Positions 12,800 through 24,193 of a stretch of DNA of 64,000 nt are shown piece after piece; position 1 is the first letter of the stretch; each line of letters starts with the position of its first letter. Origin of the DNA: Patiria pectinifera (lineage: Eukaryota; Echinodermata; Asteroidea; Valvatida; Asterinidae); the NCBI GenBank assembly GCA_029964075.1, contig CM057135.1, positions 28,943,366-29,007,365 on the forward strand, written 5' to 3'. The translations under genes and the position numbers were made by a program. The notes under the pieces were generated by a model that saw only the letters and a list, made by a program, of their open reading frames with translations, had not been told where the DNA came from and made no database searches.

Positions 12800-13187
12800 C
12801 TTAATAAGTTAAACTTTCAAAACCATTTTTTTTATATCAGGAATGCATAGTAATTTTTTTCTTGTGTAAAGTCTCCTCTTAGGAATGGCTTTGCTACACT
12901 CAAATGTTGATGTGCTGAATGTAAAAAAAAAGCTTTGATAATTGCTATCATCAAGCTCTTCCAAAAAACCGAAATTTTTGGATGTAATTTTTGACAAGTT
13001 ATAAAGAATTGTGTGACAGAACCTAGAGAAAGAAGTGCAATACTGGAATCAGCTTGGACAAAAAGAAGTGAAATATAGTTGCTGTCCCATTTTTGGGGGT
13101 ACAAATAAATTTGAGAAAGTAATCATTTCTTTGGCATTTTTGAGGAATTTTGGTTTAGTTATTAGGAATTCTTTTTTGTTTACAGAC

Positions 13188-13443
13188 CAGGGCCCATATT
13201 TATGGCTCTGCTGACCACACAATTCTGTGCTTACGATCGCCATTTTGTGCTAACTGTGATTGCAGAACGATTCTGTGCTAACCCTGTAAGCACCGAATCC
13301 TTTAGTTACGGGATGTACGCATGTGCAGAAGTCAAAATTCCTCGCTAACCCGTGAAATATGCTTGCCTTAAGCACGGAATTTTCTGCTACAGTGAAGCAG
13401 GGATTTGTTGCTAACGGTAAGAGCCTTGAAATTGGGCCCTGAT
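13188..13443. mobile_element. Short MITE with GGGCCC termini
   Basis: The ends CAGGGCCCATATTTATGG (left) and, on the other strand, CAGGGCCCAATTTCAAGG match as imperfect inverted repeats. Between them, ATTCTGTGCTAAC-like words recur. CAGGG-type ends are seen in hAT elements, but no convincing 8-bp target duplication is visible, so the superfamily is left open. It lies in the CHM 3' flank. Confidence 0.55.
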
Positions 13444-14325
13444 TCAAGTCCATTTGCGAACTTTAAGCATCAATTTTGTACATTTGTATTTATTTAACTG
13501 AAATTATTGTCGACTCTTATGCACTTGTTTAGCATTGGGCATATGTTTACCCCATGTGCATTGAGATATTAGTCTCGTTTTTGTTGTTTGTCTATTTTTT
13601 TCTCAAGTTGAATCTGTTTGTACAATACGCTGAAAAGGGCTTTGTCCATGTTTTAAAGTGTTAATCACTTCGGGTAACAAAATTATTGGCAATTAATTAC
13701 AAATTTGGCAATGTTATGTAATGCTGTATTGTTTTCCTAACCACAGTCTCAAATTATGCTGAAAGAAAACACCAGCAGATTTCAAGAATAGATAATATTC
13801 CAGAAAAGATGATCTAATGTTGAGTGCAACACAGAAGGCGTGCAACAGACTAAAAAAACGGACTACAAAAATGAAATGTAAGCAGTGAAGACAGATTTTT
13901 TTGGGCGTCTAAAACTTATTCCTTGTTTTGCATTGAAGTTGTCTGAAACCTGACAATGCAAAAAACTCTTCAAACAAAGCGACGGCATCTTTTGTCCCTG
14001 GCATTTCTTGGCCCTGGTATTAAACACCAGCGATTCTTGGCTTCAGTCTTACAGCAAATGCCATGACTTCTCCGATCAGATATTTCTGATATCTTAGGGG
14101 CTGGAATTTGAAGATCCAGCTGCCCAGCTATGTCTTGGAGAAGTGATTGATTAGAAATCAAAGTCTAATCTTATAATCTTGTTGTCTTTTTGGGGTGGAA
14201 CATACAGTTTGCTTTGTTTGTTCTGCTGAACGCAGGATATGAAAGTATAAAACTCAAGCTTGTTTTAATTCAATACACATATGCTGAACTCGGGTTCAGC
14301 TTCTGTAGGTACTATAACTGTTTTA

Positions 14326-15532
14326 TAGCCCTACCCCTTTCTCATTCGCTTTTAAGTTTCTTGAAAGGTTTTCAAAGATGCATAAATTGCTGCATCACAA
14401 TCGTCAATTCATGTCCAGTTTCTTCGTGCGTTTCCTTCTCCTCGTCCGCTTTTTAAGTTTCTTGAAAGGTTTTCAAAGATGCATAAATTGCTGCATCACA
14501 ATCTTCAAATCAAGTCCAGCTTCTTCGTGTGTCTCCATCTCCTCCTTTGCTTTTTAAGTTCCTTGAAAGGTTTTTCAAAGAGTCATAAGTTGCTGTATCA
14601 CAATCTTCAATTCAAGTCCAGTTTCCACGGGTGTTTGATTCTCCTCGTCTTCTTTTTAAGTTTCTTGAAAGGTTTTCAAAGATGCATAAATTGCTGCATC
14701 ACAATCTTCAAATCAAGTCCAGCTTCTTCGGTTGTCTGTATCTCCTCGTCTGCTTTTCAAGTTTCTTGAAAGGTTTCAAAGATGCATATATTGCTGCAAC
14801 ACAATCTTTCATTCAAGTCCAGTTTCTTCGTGCGTTTGCATCTCCTCATACGCATTTTAAGTTTCTTGAAAGGTTTTCAAACAGGCATAAGTTGCTGTAT
14901 CACAATCTTCAATTCAAGTCCAGCTTCTACGGTTGTCTGTATCTCCTCGTTTGCGTTTTAAGTTTCTTGAATGGTTTCTCAAAAATGCATAAATTGCTGC
15001 ATCACAATCTTCAATTCAAGTCCAGCTTCTACGGTTGTCTGTATCTCCTCGTCTGTTTTATAAGTTTCTTGAATGGTTTCTCAAAAATGCATAAATTGCT
15101 GCATCACGATCTTCAATTCAAATCCAGCTTCTACGGGTGTCTGTATCTCCTCGTTTGCTTTTTAAGTTTCTTGACAGGTTTTTCAAAGATGCATGAGTTG
15201 CTGCATCACAATCTTCAATTCAAGTCCAGCTTCTACGGTTGTCTGTATCGCCTCGTCTGCGTTTTAAGTTTCTTGAAAGGTTTTTCAAAGATGCACAAAT
15301 TGCTGTATCACAATCTTCAATTCAAGTCCAGCTCCTTCGGGTGTTTGCATCTCCTTGTCCGCTGTTTTAAGTTTCTCAAAAGATTTTTCAAAGATGTACA
15401 AATTGCTGCATCAAAATCCTCAATTCAAGTCTTTCCTCTACGGGTGTCTGTATCTCCTCATCTGCTTTTTACGTTTGTTGAAAGATATTTTAAAGATGCA
15501 TAAAATGCTGCATCACAATCTTCAATTCAAGG
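14326..15532 (+). repeat. 102-bp minisatellite, about 12 units
   Basis: A unit of about 102 bp, containing GATGCATAAATTGCTGCATC, CTTCAATTCAAGTCCAGC and TCTCCTCGTCTGC, is repeated about 12 times with modest divergence. Because 102 is a multiple of three, one frame stays open across most units (14631-15503) and reads as a 34-residue repeat (KMHKLLHHNLQFKSS...). The first units shift frame and no start or splice context is evident, so I treat the open frame as a by-product of the period. The CAATTCAAGTCCA word also occurs in the decayed region just downstream. Confidence 0.85.
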
Positions 15533-15599
15533 AGACTCGGCTCCTTTTTTTTCATAGTGTCTGCAAATATTTGGCAGGAGATACTGCATGATAGCCTAC

Positions 15600-18500
15600 A
15601 ATTCTTGTCCAGGGTTGCAATGAATTGGTTACAGTGTCAGGCAAGAGCAATCCTATCTCTTCACACCTTGAGAAACCATTTGTTTGTGAAATTTGTGGTT
15701 AAACACTTGAGAATATTTATATTTGAGACTTCAATGACAGTATCTCATCTGTAAATTAATCGCGTGGGTATCCATGCATTGTCATTATTGAGGCATGCCT
15801 CACTGGCAGGGTAACAAGCCTTAAACCCTCTTGACCACTTGACGCCCTGATTTGATCATCATGGATTGTCCCGTCCTCCATGCCTAGTGGTTCTGGGCTC
15901 AAACTCTTTTGCTTGTAAAATCTTTTAATAGTAATTAATTCTTGGAATGTGCTTTCCACATCGAAGCAGAGTTGATATATATATTTTGAATCGCTGTCTT
16001 TTAAACCTCTATACGACTCTTTAAACTTCTTTAAGCCTTCTTTTGGCAAAATCTGTTTGTATTCTTCTGAATTTCCCCTTTTGTTTAATACTGCATGGAT
16101 TTATATTGGCAGCTATCCCTACATGGTACAGAGACCTGAGAAACAGATTCAGAAGCTGAACACTCGCAGTTCTGTCATTCTTTACGGCTTGAGCAGCTGT
16201 AATTTGGCAAAATAAAAGTTCTTTTTCTTCACAATTTGAGAAACCATTTGCTTGTGAGATTTGTGGGCACAAGTATGAGAATAAAATTATTTGAGACTTC
16301 AACACAGTCTTAAAAGAGCACAAAGGCAATATCTGGTCTTTAAACCTTCTTGAGTTCTTAACCTCGTGGGTATCCGTGCATTGCCATTGTTCAGGCATGC
16401 CTCCGTGCAAGGTATTCCCAGATGTCTGAAATGCTCTTGACTTCTTGACGCCATGATTCAATCGTCATGGATAGTCCTGTCATCCATGCCTAGTGGCTCT
16501 GGGCCCAAAGCACTGTTTCTGCAGGTATTTGGCAGTAGATAAGTTGTGTAAACAGAGTCCAATTCAAGTCCAGTTTCTAGGAGACTAAGCTCCTCCTCTT
16601 CGCTCACAGTTTCTGCAGGTATTTGGCGGTACATAAGTTGTATGACAGTCGCCAATTCAAGTCCACCTTTGCAATGAATTGGTTAGCCTCATCCCTTGTC
16701 TGTGTATTTACTGCAGCATAAACCTATGGATTCAAATGATTTTTATGCCTGCCAGTTAGGAAGAGGCAAGGGCTTTTTATTTCTTCACGCATTGAGAAAC
16801 CGTATGCTTGTGACATTTGTGGGTAAACGTTTGAAAATATACAGATTCCAATTCAAGTCCACCTTTGCAATGAGTTATTTCTCCCCATCGTTGTCCAGTT
16901 ATTTGCTTCAGCATAAACCTCTGGATGAAACCCTGGATTCCAGTTTAGCTGCCAATACCTGCCACTCAGGAAAATGTAATAGCAATTCTGTGTCTTTCAC
17001 AAATAGAGAAACCATTTGTTTGTGACACTTGTGGTTAACATTTGAGAAAAAAATATTTGAGACTTCATAGACAGTCTTGAAGTACAAATTCCTTTGAAGT
17101 CCGTTTCCTTACTTGCTTCGTGTCTGGAAAGAAGTGTGACTTGTCGCTGAGCAGCCCCTGCCTATGAATATAGGCAACATCTTCTCTGTGAACCTTCTTA
17201 CCACGTGGGTATCCATGCATTGCCATTGTTCAGGCGTCCCTCCTTTGCAGGGTGACAGGTCTTAAACCCTCTTGACCCCTTGCATCCCTGATTATATCTT
17301 CATGAAGAGTTCAGTCCTCCGTGTCAGGTGGCTTTGAAAATAGTTCAGCTGCTCTATATGCCTGTTAGTCAGGAAGAGACCACAACAATTTTCTTCACAC
17401 CTTGAGAAACCATTTGTTTGTGAAATTTGTGGGTAAATGTTTGAGAGAATATATTTGAAACTTCAAGGACAAACTTGAAAAGCATCTAGTGGATAAGTTG
17501 TATGATGGTCGCCACCTGAAGTCCAGCTTTGTAACGAGTTGGTTAAACCTCATCAAGTTGTCCAGGTATTTGTGGCAGCATCAACCTCTGGATTAGATCC
17601 TTCGAATGAAGTTCAGCTACTTTAAATGCCTGCCAGTCAGGAAGAAACAACAACTGTACAATTCTTTTTTCTTCACACCTTGAGAAACCATTTGTTTGTA
17701 AAATTTGTGGTAAAATGTTTGAGAATATCTTTGAAACATCAAGGACATTTGAAGAGCATCCATGCAGAAAAGCCCAGAAAGTTTACATGAGCATTTTCTG
17801 TACTGTTTTGAATATGTCGTTTTCTGTCACAGAATTCAAGTCCAGCCTCTCGAAGATGTTTGGGTATCGTAATTGGGCGTCAAAGTTCAGATTGTGTAGG
17901 TTTTCATTTTTTGCCGTGCGAGGTGAATTTGAAAATTGTGCTGTCTTTTCCTAACATGAATATGGAAAATTACTTTTGCCCTTCCTATTCTTACCACATC
18001 GAATAGGCTTTCCTTTATAGCTACCTGCTCAACAGCGCTTGTTCAACAGAGATTGTCACAGTTGAAGGACTTCTTCTCATACTAAGCCTCAAATTCTGCC
18101 TCAGTGAATGCTTCATGCACACCAAGAAGTGTAACTAGTCTCAAACAGTTCACCTATGGAAAAAGGCAGCTGTGCCTATGGATTGAGGCAATACTCCTCT
18201 TTGCACCATCTTAAACGTGTGGGTATCCATGCGTTGTGATTGTTTAGGCGTGCCTCCTATGCAAGGTAACAAGCCTTAATCACGTGACTACTTGACGGCC
18301 AGAATTGGTTAACCCCATCTGTCCTCAGTTCAGCTCCTTGTCAGTGTCAGTTTGAAAGAGGCAAGGGCTATTCTTTTTCTTCACACCTTGAGAAACCATT
18401 TGTTAGTGAAATTTGTGGGTTAATGTTTGAGACCTCAACGACAGTCTTAAAGAGCGTGCAGACAGCCTGTGCCAGTGAATATAGGCAGTATCTCGTCTGT

Positions 18501-18830
18501 AAACTTTCCTGACTTCACAGGTATCCATGCATTGTCATTGTTCAGGCGTGCCTCACATGCAGGATAACAAGTCTTAATTACTCTTGACTACTTGACGCCC
18601 TAATTTGATCATCATGGATAGTCCTGTCCTCCGTGCCTAGTGGTCCTGGCCCAAACACTCTTGGTTGTAACATGTTTCCATCAAAATTCCTTATTGAAGA
18701 CATGTATTTTGGCATTGAAGCACAGTTGATATATTTTGAATCAATGTCTTTTTAACTTCAGTACCCGGTATGCCTTCTTTGGCAATTTTCTTTCTTAAGT
18801 ATTCTGCTGAGTTGTCCATGCCAGGAAAAA
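15600..18830 (+). pseudogene. Amplified, decayed C2H2 zinc-finger gene fragments
   Basis: A stretch reading EKPFVCKICGKMFENIF, then after a frameshift HQGHLKSIHAEKP, is clear at 17682-17775. It matches the C2H2 finger pattern (CxxC, then HxxxxH, then the EKP linker). Related but broken copies of the CACACCTTGAGAAACCATTT word lie near 15660, 16230, 16790, 17000, 17396 and 18382. Between them a second block of about 130 bp (GGGTATCCATGCATTG...) recurs near 15766, 16365, 17207, 18216 and 18520. All copies carry frameshifts or stops. This is a tandemly amplified, dead zinc-finger locus, not a working gene. The minus-strand open frames at 15756-16655 belong to the same amplified blocks and I do not recognise them. 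Confidence 0.7.
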
Positions 18831-21079
18831 CACCTTTATTGGGTGCTACGGTGGTACTGATAGGTAGCAGGGAATCCTGGTCTTCATTCCAAATATGAAC
18901 AATAGCAGGTTGTAGGAATTCGGAAAATGGGTTAACATAAAAACAAAAAAGTTACTTAACAGGATCTGACCTGAACAAAACAAAAAAAAAGCGTGAAATA
19001 TGGAAATAGAATGCTCTTTAAATCAGAGCAGAGCCAGTAGAAGATCAAGTAGAGCTAATCATTAACGTTACTGCAGTAATCTTAAAAGCAAAATCCGTCG
19101 GCTAATCTTTGTTGATGGATGAAAAATCTGGCATAGGAAATCATGCCAACATTTATCGATGTTTGGGCTTACAAGAATTTCCGTATGCAGACTCCTCAGA
19201 TGATGTGAGGATGTTACCTCAGAGGATGTGAGGATGTTACCTCAGATGATGTGAGGATGTTACCTCAGATGATGTGAGGATGTTACCTCAGATGATGTGA
19301 GGATGTTACCTCAGAGGATGTGAGGACTGTGCCAACTTCAGGTATGGCCACATGAATGGATCTTGCATGACTGTATCAATTGTACCATCATTGTCCCAGC
19401 ATGAGGACGAGAAAATTTATGTCTACTTGGCCCTGCACATTTGGGAGAAGTAGAGAACAGCTCCGTCATTCTGCTTTGGAAGACGAGCCACTTCTGTGCC
19501 TGTTATGCATGGCTGCTGCGTCCGCTCAATGGTACTTTCTTTCAAAGGATTTGGGTATACTACTTGTGGCAGGAGTTTCGAAAAGAAAATAACATGTTAT
19601 GCTTTGTGTTGCACTCACATAACCGTGACAAATTGACAACCCATGCGGGTAATTTATCCACATTTTTCAGAATTGCAGGGGACGTTAAGCAGCCTAGGGA
19701 AGACCTCAAGACACAAGGGCTGATTTTACTGTGAAATAAGAAACCTTAACACCACAATATTCTATCACCATCAGAAGATTTAAACACTTTAATTTTTTTT
19801 TTAAATGTGTAGGCCCTATGGCTTTTGCCCGGAACTGTGGTTAGGAAAACAAGACATCTCTTCATTTGAATAAGTGATTTTTTTTATTGCCAGTTGTTTA
19901 ACTCACTTGGTGATAACCGTAAAAAAAAAAAATATATATTAACATGTAAATTTAAACAGTCACTGACTAGTTTGAGTTTTTTTTATCATCAGTGCGCCCT
20001 CAGTTGACATATTGTTGAGAGGGAGTTCATTCATAAGTTGAGTTTTGCAATGCATATTTTTATCGTACGCGTACGATCCCGAATGCTAATAATGGAAAGT
20101 GAACATGGTGAAAGGGTTAGTCTGGTTCCGGGGTAGTATTTTGTACGTTCCACTTCCAGAACCACAAGGTGGGAGTCTGTGACACGTTGTATGTTTGTAC
20201 ATGACAAGCCGCTGCTGTACTGTAGTCGCAAAGTGACGTAAATATATTTATGCTGCCTCGATATCGACCAAATGAATACTGTTCATAACACACTGAAGAC
20301 GTACTTTGAATATTTGTATGTGTATGTAAATTGTGAGTGTACTTTTTGTTACCTGCCGTCTGTCGTGAAATAATAAAACAGTGAAAAAGAATGCAACAGA
20401 AAAGAGTGAAATGTAGTTTCATTTACTGAAAACAATTTAATTGTCCTGTCCCTAATATTTTACACACTGTAACTACATGTATATCAATTTATCAACATAA
20501 ATTTATTTAATCAAATTATACTTTTGCCTCTTTTTCAACTTAAAAAGTATTAGATTACTAATTCCATTAAGAATCTGTTGCTTGCATATTGATCATGACC
20601 TTTTCTGCAGTTGGAAATACCTAATTTTTAGCTGATTGTAATAAAAGAACTTTTACAACTGAAAGCATTGGAAGTCAACGGAATAAAAAAGGATGTTTTT
20701 CAGCAAATTCTCAATTACACAATATTTCACAGAAACAAGACACTATTCCACTTTGTACCAGAATTCTACAAACATGCTTTAGAGATGAAAAAATGCTACA
20801 TACTAAAGAGTTGACTACAGCCTAACCATATTATTTCAGTCACTTTACCAGGCCAGGCATTACTACTCCATCTTGGGCGCTAACAATTGACTAGACTAAA
20901 GGGTATGAATCACAGACATCTGGAATAACATTCACATGATAAACAAACTGAAGTTCATATTTAACTTGTTTTTTTTGGGCGAGTGGTCACACCCTACAAA
21001 CAGCCTAAGTGATTTCAAAATCATTTTCAGCATAATAAGGAAGCATTTGAATTATAATCTAAGACTTCTAGACTACTGC
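18831..21079. other. Intergenic stretch without a recognised gene
   Basis: Apart from the 23-bp minisatellite at 19202, this stretch has only short, unsupported open frames (for example 19380-19734). A palindrome, TCGTACGCGTACGA, is present near 20062. I see no splice-consistent coding exon. Confidence 0.5.
19202..19326 (+). repeat. 23-bp minisatellite
   Basis: About 5.5 nearly identical copies of GATGTGAGGATGTTACCTCA plus three bases occur head to tail. GAGG(ATGTTA)CCTC within each unit is an inverted repeat. Confidence 0.9.
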
Positions 21080-21614
21080 TTAAAGGGAAAATACAACATT
21101 TGCAAACATCGAAAAAATAAAACTACCAAGTTTTTACGAAATACCTTACTAGGATGTTGGTAAACGACAGTCTAAAGCATCCTGTAAACTTATGGCACCT
21201 GGTGTGAAATCATTTTCAAGAAAATGGTATTTTTGTATACACTTCCAACGGTGGTCGGCCGACCACCGTTGGAAAAACCTAACTATATTTCAACTACTGC
21301 TGCTCCAAATTTACCCTTTTTTCAGTCCAACTTTTGTTTGGTATTGGTTACATGTTCATGAACGGGTGCAGGCCAGCTAGACTGGTTCCCTTACCTTAAA
21401 ATTGTCTGGCAACTATAAATTGATCCATTTCATCTTTAGTGGAGTCAGGGAACCAGACTACTTGAACAATTTTGTTTTTCTTGGTTTTTCCAGCATTTTC
21501 GAACACAAAACTTCAAACATGTCAGTGTAACAATATTTGATATATTATACTAACCCCTCAAATACTCCATTTCTGAAAGTTACAGCAAAAGCCAATGATG
21601 TACATTCCCTTTAA
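21080..21614 (+). mobile_element. TTAA-flanked MITE, copy 2
   Basis: This is the same family and orientation as 1164-1684, with TTAA, AGGGAA/TTCCCT ends, the GGTCGGCCGACC palindrome and the CTAGACTGGTTCCC words. It shows small length differences and scattered substitutions, so these copies are not a recent duplication of one another. Confidence 0.8.
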
Positions 21615-21624
21615 GCATGAAGTT

Positions 21625-22345
21625 CACAAACTAACTGAATGGTATGTGAACCTAAGACATCTTAACTACAACTTCGCTACACAGCGCTCTACCACTATTG
21701 CTCAAAAATTGACACAATAGAATCCTGAACCAGAGACCTATGGAAAACTACTCCAGTGCTCTACTATTAAAACCTGCAAAATTCATGACCATGAAAGGCA
21801 GCTAAAGACCTCTGTACGGCCAGGCAAGCACTCTACCACTATGACAACTTATTTGATTGGGAAAAAAAACATGGATTTAGAACCTCTCATTTCACAATGC
21901 AGCGCTCAACCACCAAAGTTTGTTCTTTGTCTCAACTTGATCACTAATCTATGACATCTACATTTTTCACCACAGTGAAAAAAAATTACTCTGAACTAAC
22001 TTTGCAAATCATTAATTAAACACATCTGAACTTTATCCCTTTCACTCTGTAACACTAACTCTCTAAAATTGACATTACCGGAATGTGAACCAAAGACCTT
22101 CAGATTATTCCTCCAGCAATGGGCTATGTTAAGCTCTCAATTTGACTGGAAAGAAAAATGAACCTGGTACATGTATCTTTGAACAACTCTAACTCAATTT
22201 TGTTAAAGACTACACAATTGGAACATAGCCACAGACCTCTGGTTATCTAGTTCAGTTCTCTACCAACCATCACTCGGAATCTGGCATAAACCAGATGTGA
22301 ACCAAACACCCATGTACTACAACTCCAGCATTCTACTTTTATACA
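21625..22345 (-). repeat. tRNA-like degenerate tandem region
   Basis: Blocks of about 100-140 bp repeat a GAACC..AGACCTCTG word followed by a CTCTACCA word. On the minus strand this order resembles A-box then B-box parts of a tRNA-derived SINE (TGGTAGAG..., then GGTT). The copies are very worn and no intact tRNA can be folded from them. Confidence 0.4.
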
Positions 22346-22696
22346 GGCATGCAACTGGGAAATCACAAAAAAAGAGGAAATTCAAATTTTTCCCAGACTT
22401 TGTACAGTGTTTTTTCTATTTTCAATGGCACACATGGGAAGTAAAAAAAGAGGAAATCAGCTGATCCGAGGAAAAGTTGCATGCCTGTTTTATAGCTCAA
22501 CTTTTACAGTCCATACACTTCCTGGCACCTGAATATCCTGCTGGTAATATTGCTCTGAATGAAATAATTTACGCTAATAATTTCAACTTTGTGCAATCAC
22601 TTACTTTGGGAGTAAGGAATCTAAATGCACAAAAAAACACAAGCCCTGGTAGATTTGTATTATTTTCAACACAGCATCAGATGATATCAAGTTAGG

Positions 22697-22750
22697 TTTT
22701 GCCCTTCACTGACGTATAAACGTATGTTTATACATCGGTGAAGGGCAAAA
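22697..22750. repeat. Isolated 25-bp-arm hairpin
   Basis: Two 25-base arms (TTTTGCCCTTCACTGACGTA..., inverted as ...GGTGAAGGGCAAAA) pair at 23 of 25 positions around a GTAT loop. Nothing nearby explains it. It could be a tiny MITE remnant or a small-RNA precursor; the loop is short for a microRNA. Confidence 0.7.
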
Positions 22751-24193
22751 CATAATTTGATTTACATCACCCCGACGCAAAAAAAAATCCATCTTAGGCC
22801 AAAAATAAATCGTAGCGTCTCAGCGTCAATTAAGCGTCGATTTTAATCATTTTTTTCATTCTAAAAATGTTCCGCCGGTGTCCTCAACATCGCTTTCTAT
22901 TGCCGCACCTCCCTCCTTTTTTTTTTACCAAAGAGCAACAAGGGAAAAGGAAACAAGGCAAAATGATCAGATCAAGAGAGCACCAAGGCAAATTACACCA
23001 ATGTAAATGAGGGACATCAAATAAAAAAAAAAAAAAGTACCCCATCTTGTCTGTACAAACCAAGCTTGAAGAAAAAAAATAAACAAAAAAGCCGTCGTGC
23101 GTAATGCGTCAATTCCGGAACTTTGGTCTGACCAGAGACCGAATATTGTTTTTTTGGCCTTATCATCAGATTATAGAGAAAAAAAATAACAGTGTTGACA
23201 GCATTGAAGTTGCAGTGATTGAAGAAAAAAAATACTTGCAAGAACTATTTCAGTGTTGATATGTTTACACAAAACTGTCCCTCAAACACACTCGGCAGAT
23301 TTTGAAATTTTGAAAGAAAACATAAAAAGTGAAAAGTATATCGCCTTAATGTTAAATAGCGACCTCTTTTTTTTGCGGTGCCCATCATTGTTGATCATAA
23401 AAGAACAGTGTTTTCTACAACTGAAAAAAACAAACCCTAAGTTTTAATCAGGTTGGCTTTTCCTAATCACATCACTTGTGCATGCATTCAATGTGCAAAA
23501 TTTGATTTTTTGACATAAACTCATTTAGAAAACCTCAGAAAATTATAAATTTTTCTCTCAGCAGTGATTATGTAAACGGCATAGGCTCTACAGTCACCTT
23601 GTGTCAAACTATTAACTTTTTCCACAACTCCAGATACATCTATTTAATAAACATGATTTGTAATTTTCATGGATCATTACAAAAATAATACTCATTCTTG
23701 TGATTGAGTACCATCATTATGCTGCATAGAAAAATTACATTTTCCCCATTTCAATCCAGCTTTGTATTGTCCATTTTATACAACCTACGAAAAGCTGGCA
23801 AAATATAATTATTAAACTCTTCAGAGTTGAATTTTTCATCAATTTATATGATTTTCAACCCTTGTGAGGTTAACAACTGAGGTTTCACAAACCTCACAAA
23901 TACAATAAACCTCACAACAAAAGTCTTCAATTATCACATGGAAGAATCCTCAGGATTTCATCGCAAAGTCTGGACGACCATAAATATATATATCTTAATG
24001 ACCTCCCGGAAGAATATTGAGGTCAGTAAAAATTATTTCAAACCCAGTGGAAAAACCTGGACTTTTATGCCACAACCAAAAACTTTCAATAACCTCAGAG
24101 GTTTCATACATATTTTTTGTTAATTTTTTTCCGGTGATTTTTCATCAATTTCCATGAATACCAGGCTTCTTGTAAAAATTCTCGTCATCCATT
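22751..24193. other. AT-rich CWH43 3' flank without a recognised gene
   Basis: This probably includes the CWH43 3'UTR on the minus strand. Homopolymer A/T runs are common. A cluster of AACCTCAC-like words lies at 23860-23920. No coding exon is seen. Confidence 0.5.

Larger units (their letters stand above)
12561..14325. other. CHM 3' flank without a recognised gene
   Basis: Apart from the polyadenylation signals and the short MITE at 13188-13443, this AT-rich stretch shows no coding exons or structured repeats that I can recognise. Confidence 0.6.

Noticed and set aside
14631-15503. 290-residue open frame as a gene
   Set aside because: It is a 102-bp tandem repeat whose period is a multiple of three. 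Earlier units are out of frame and no exon context is visible.
15756-16655. Minus-strand open frames (65-146 residues)
   Set aside because: They lie in amplified blocks and recur in damaged form at 18.5 kb. There is no recognised domain.
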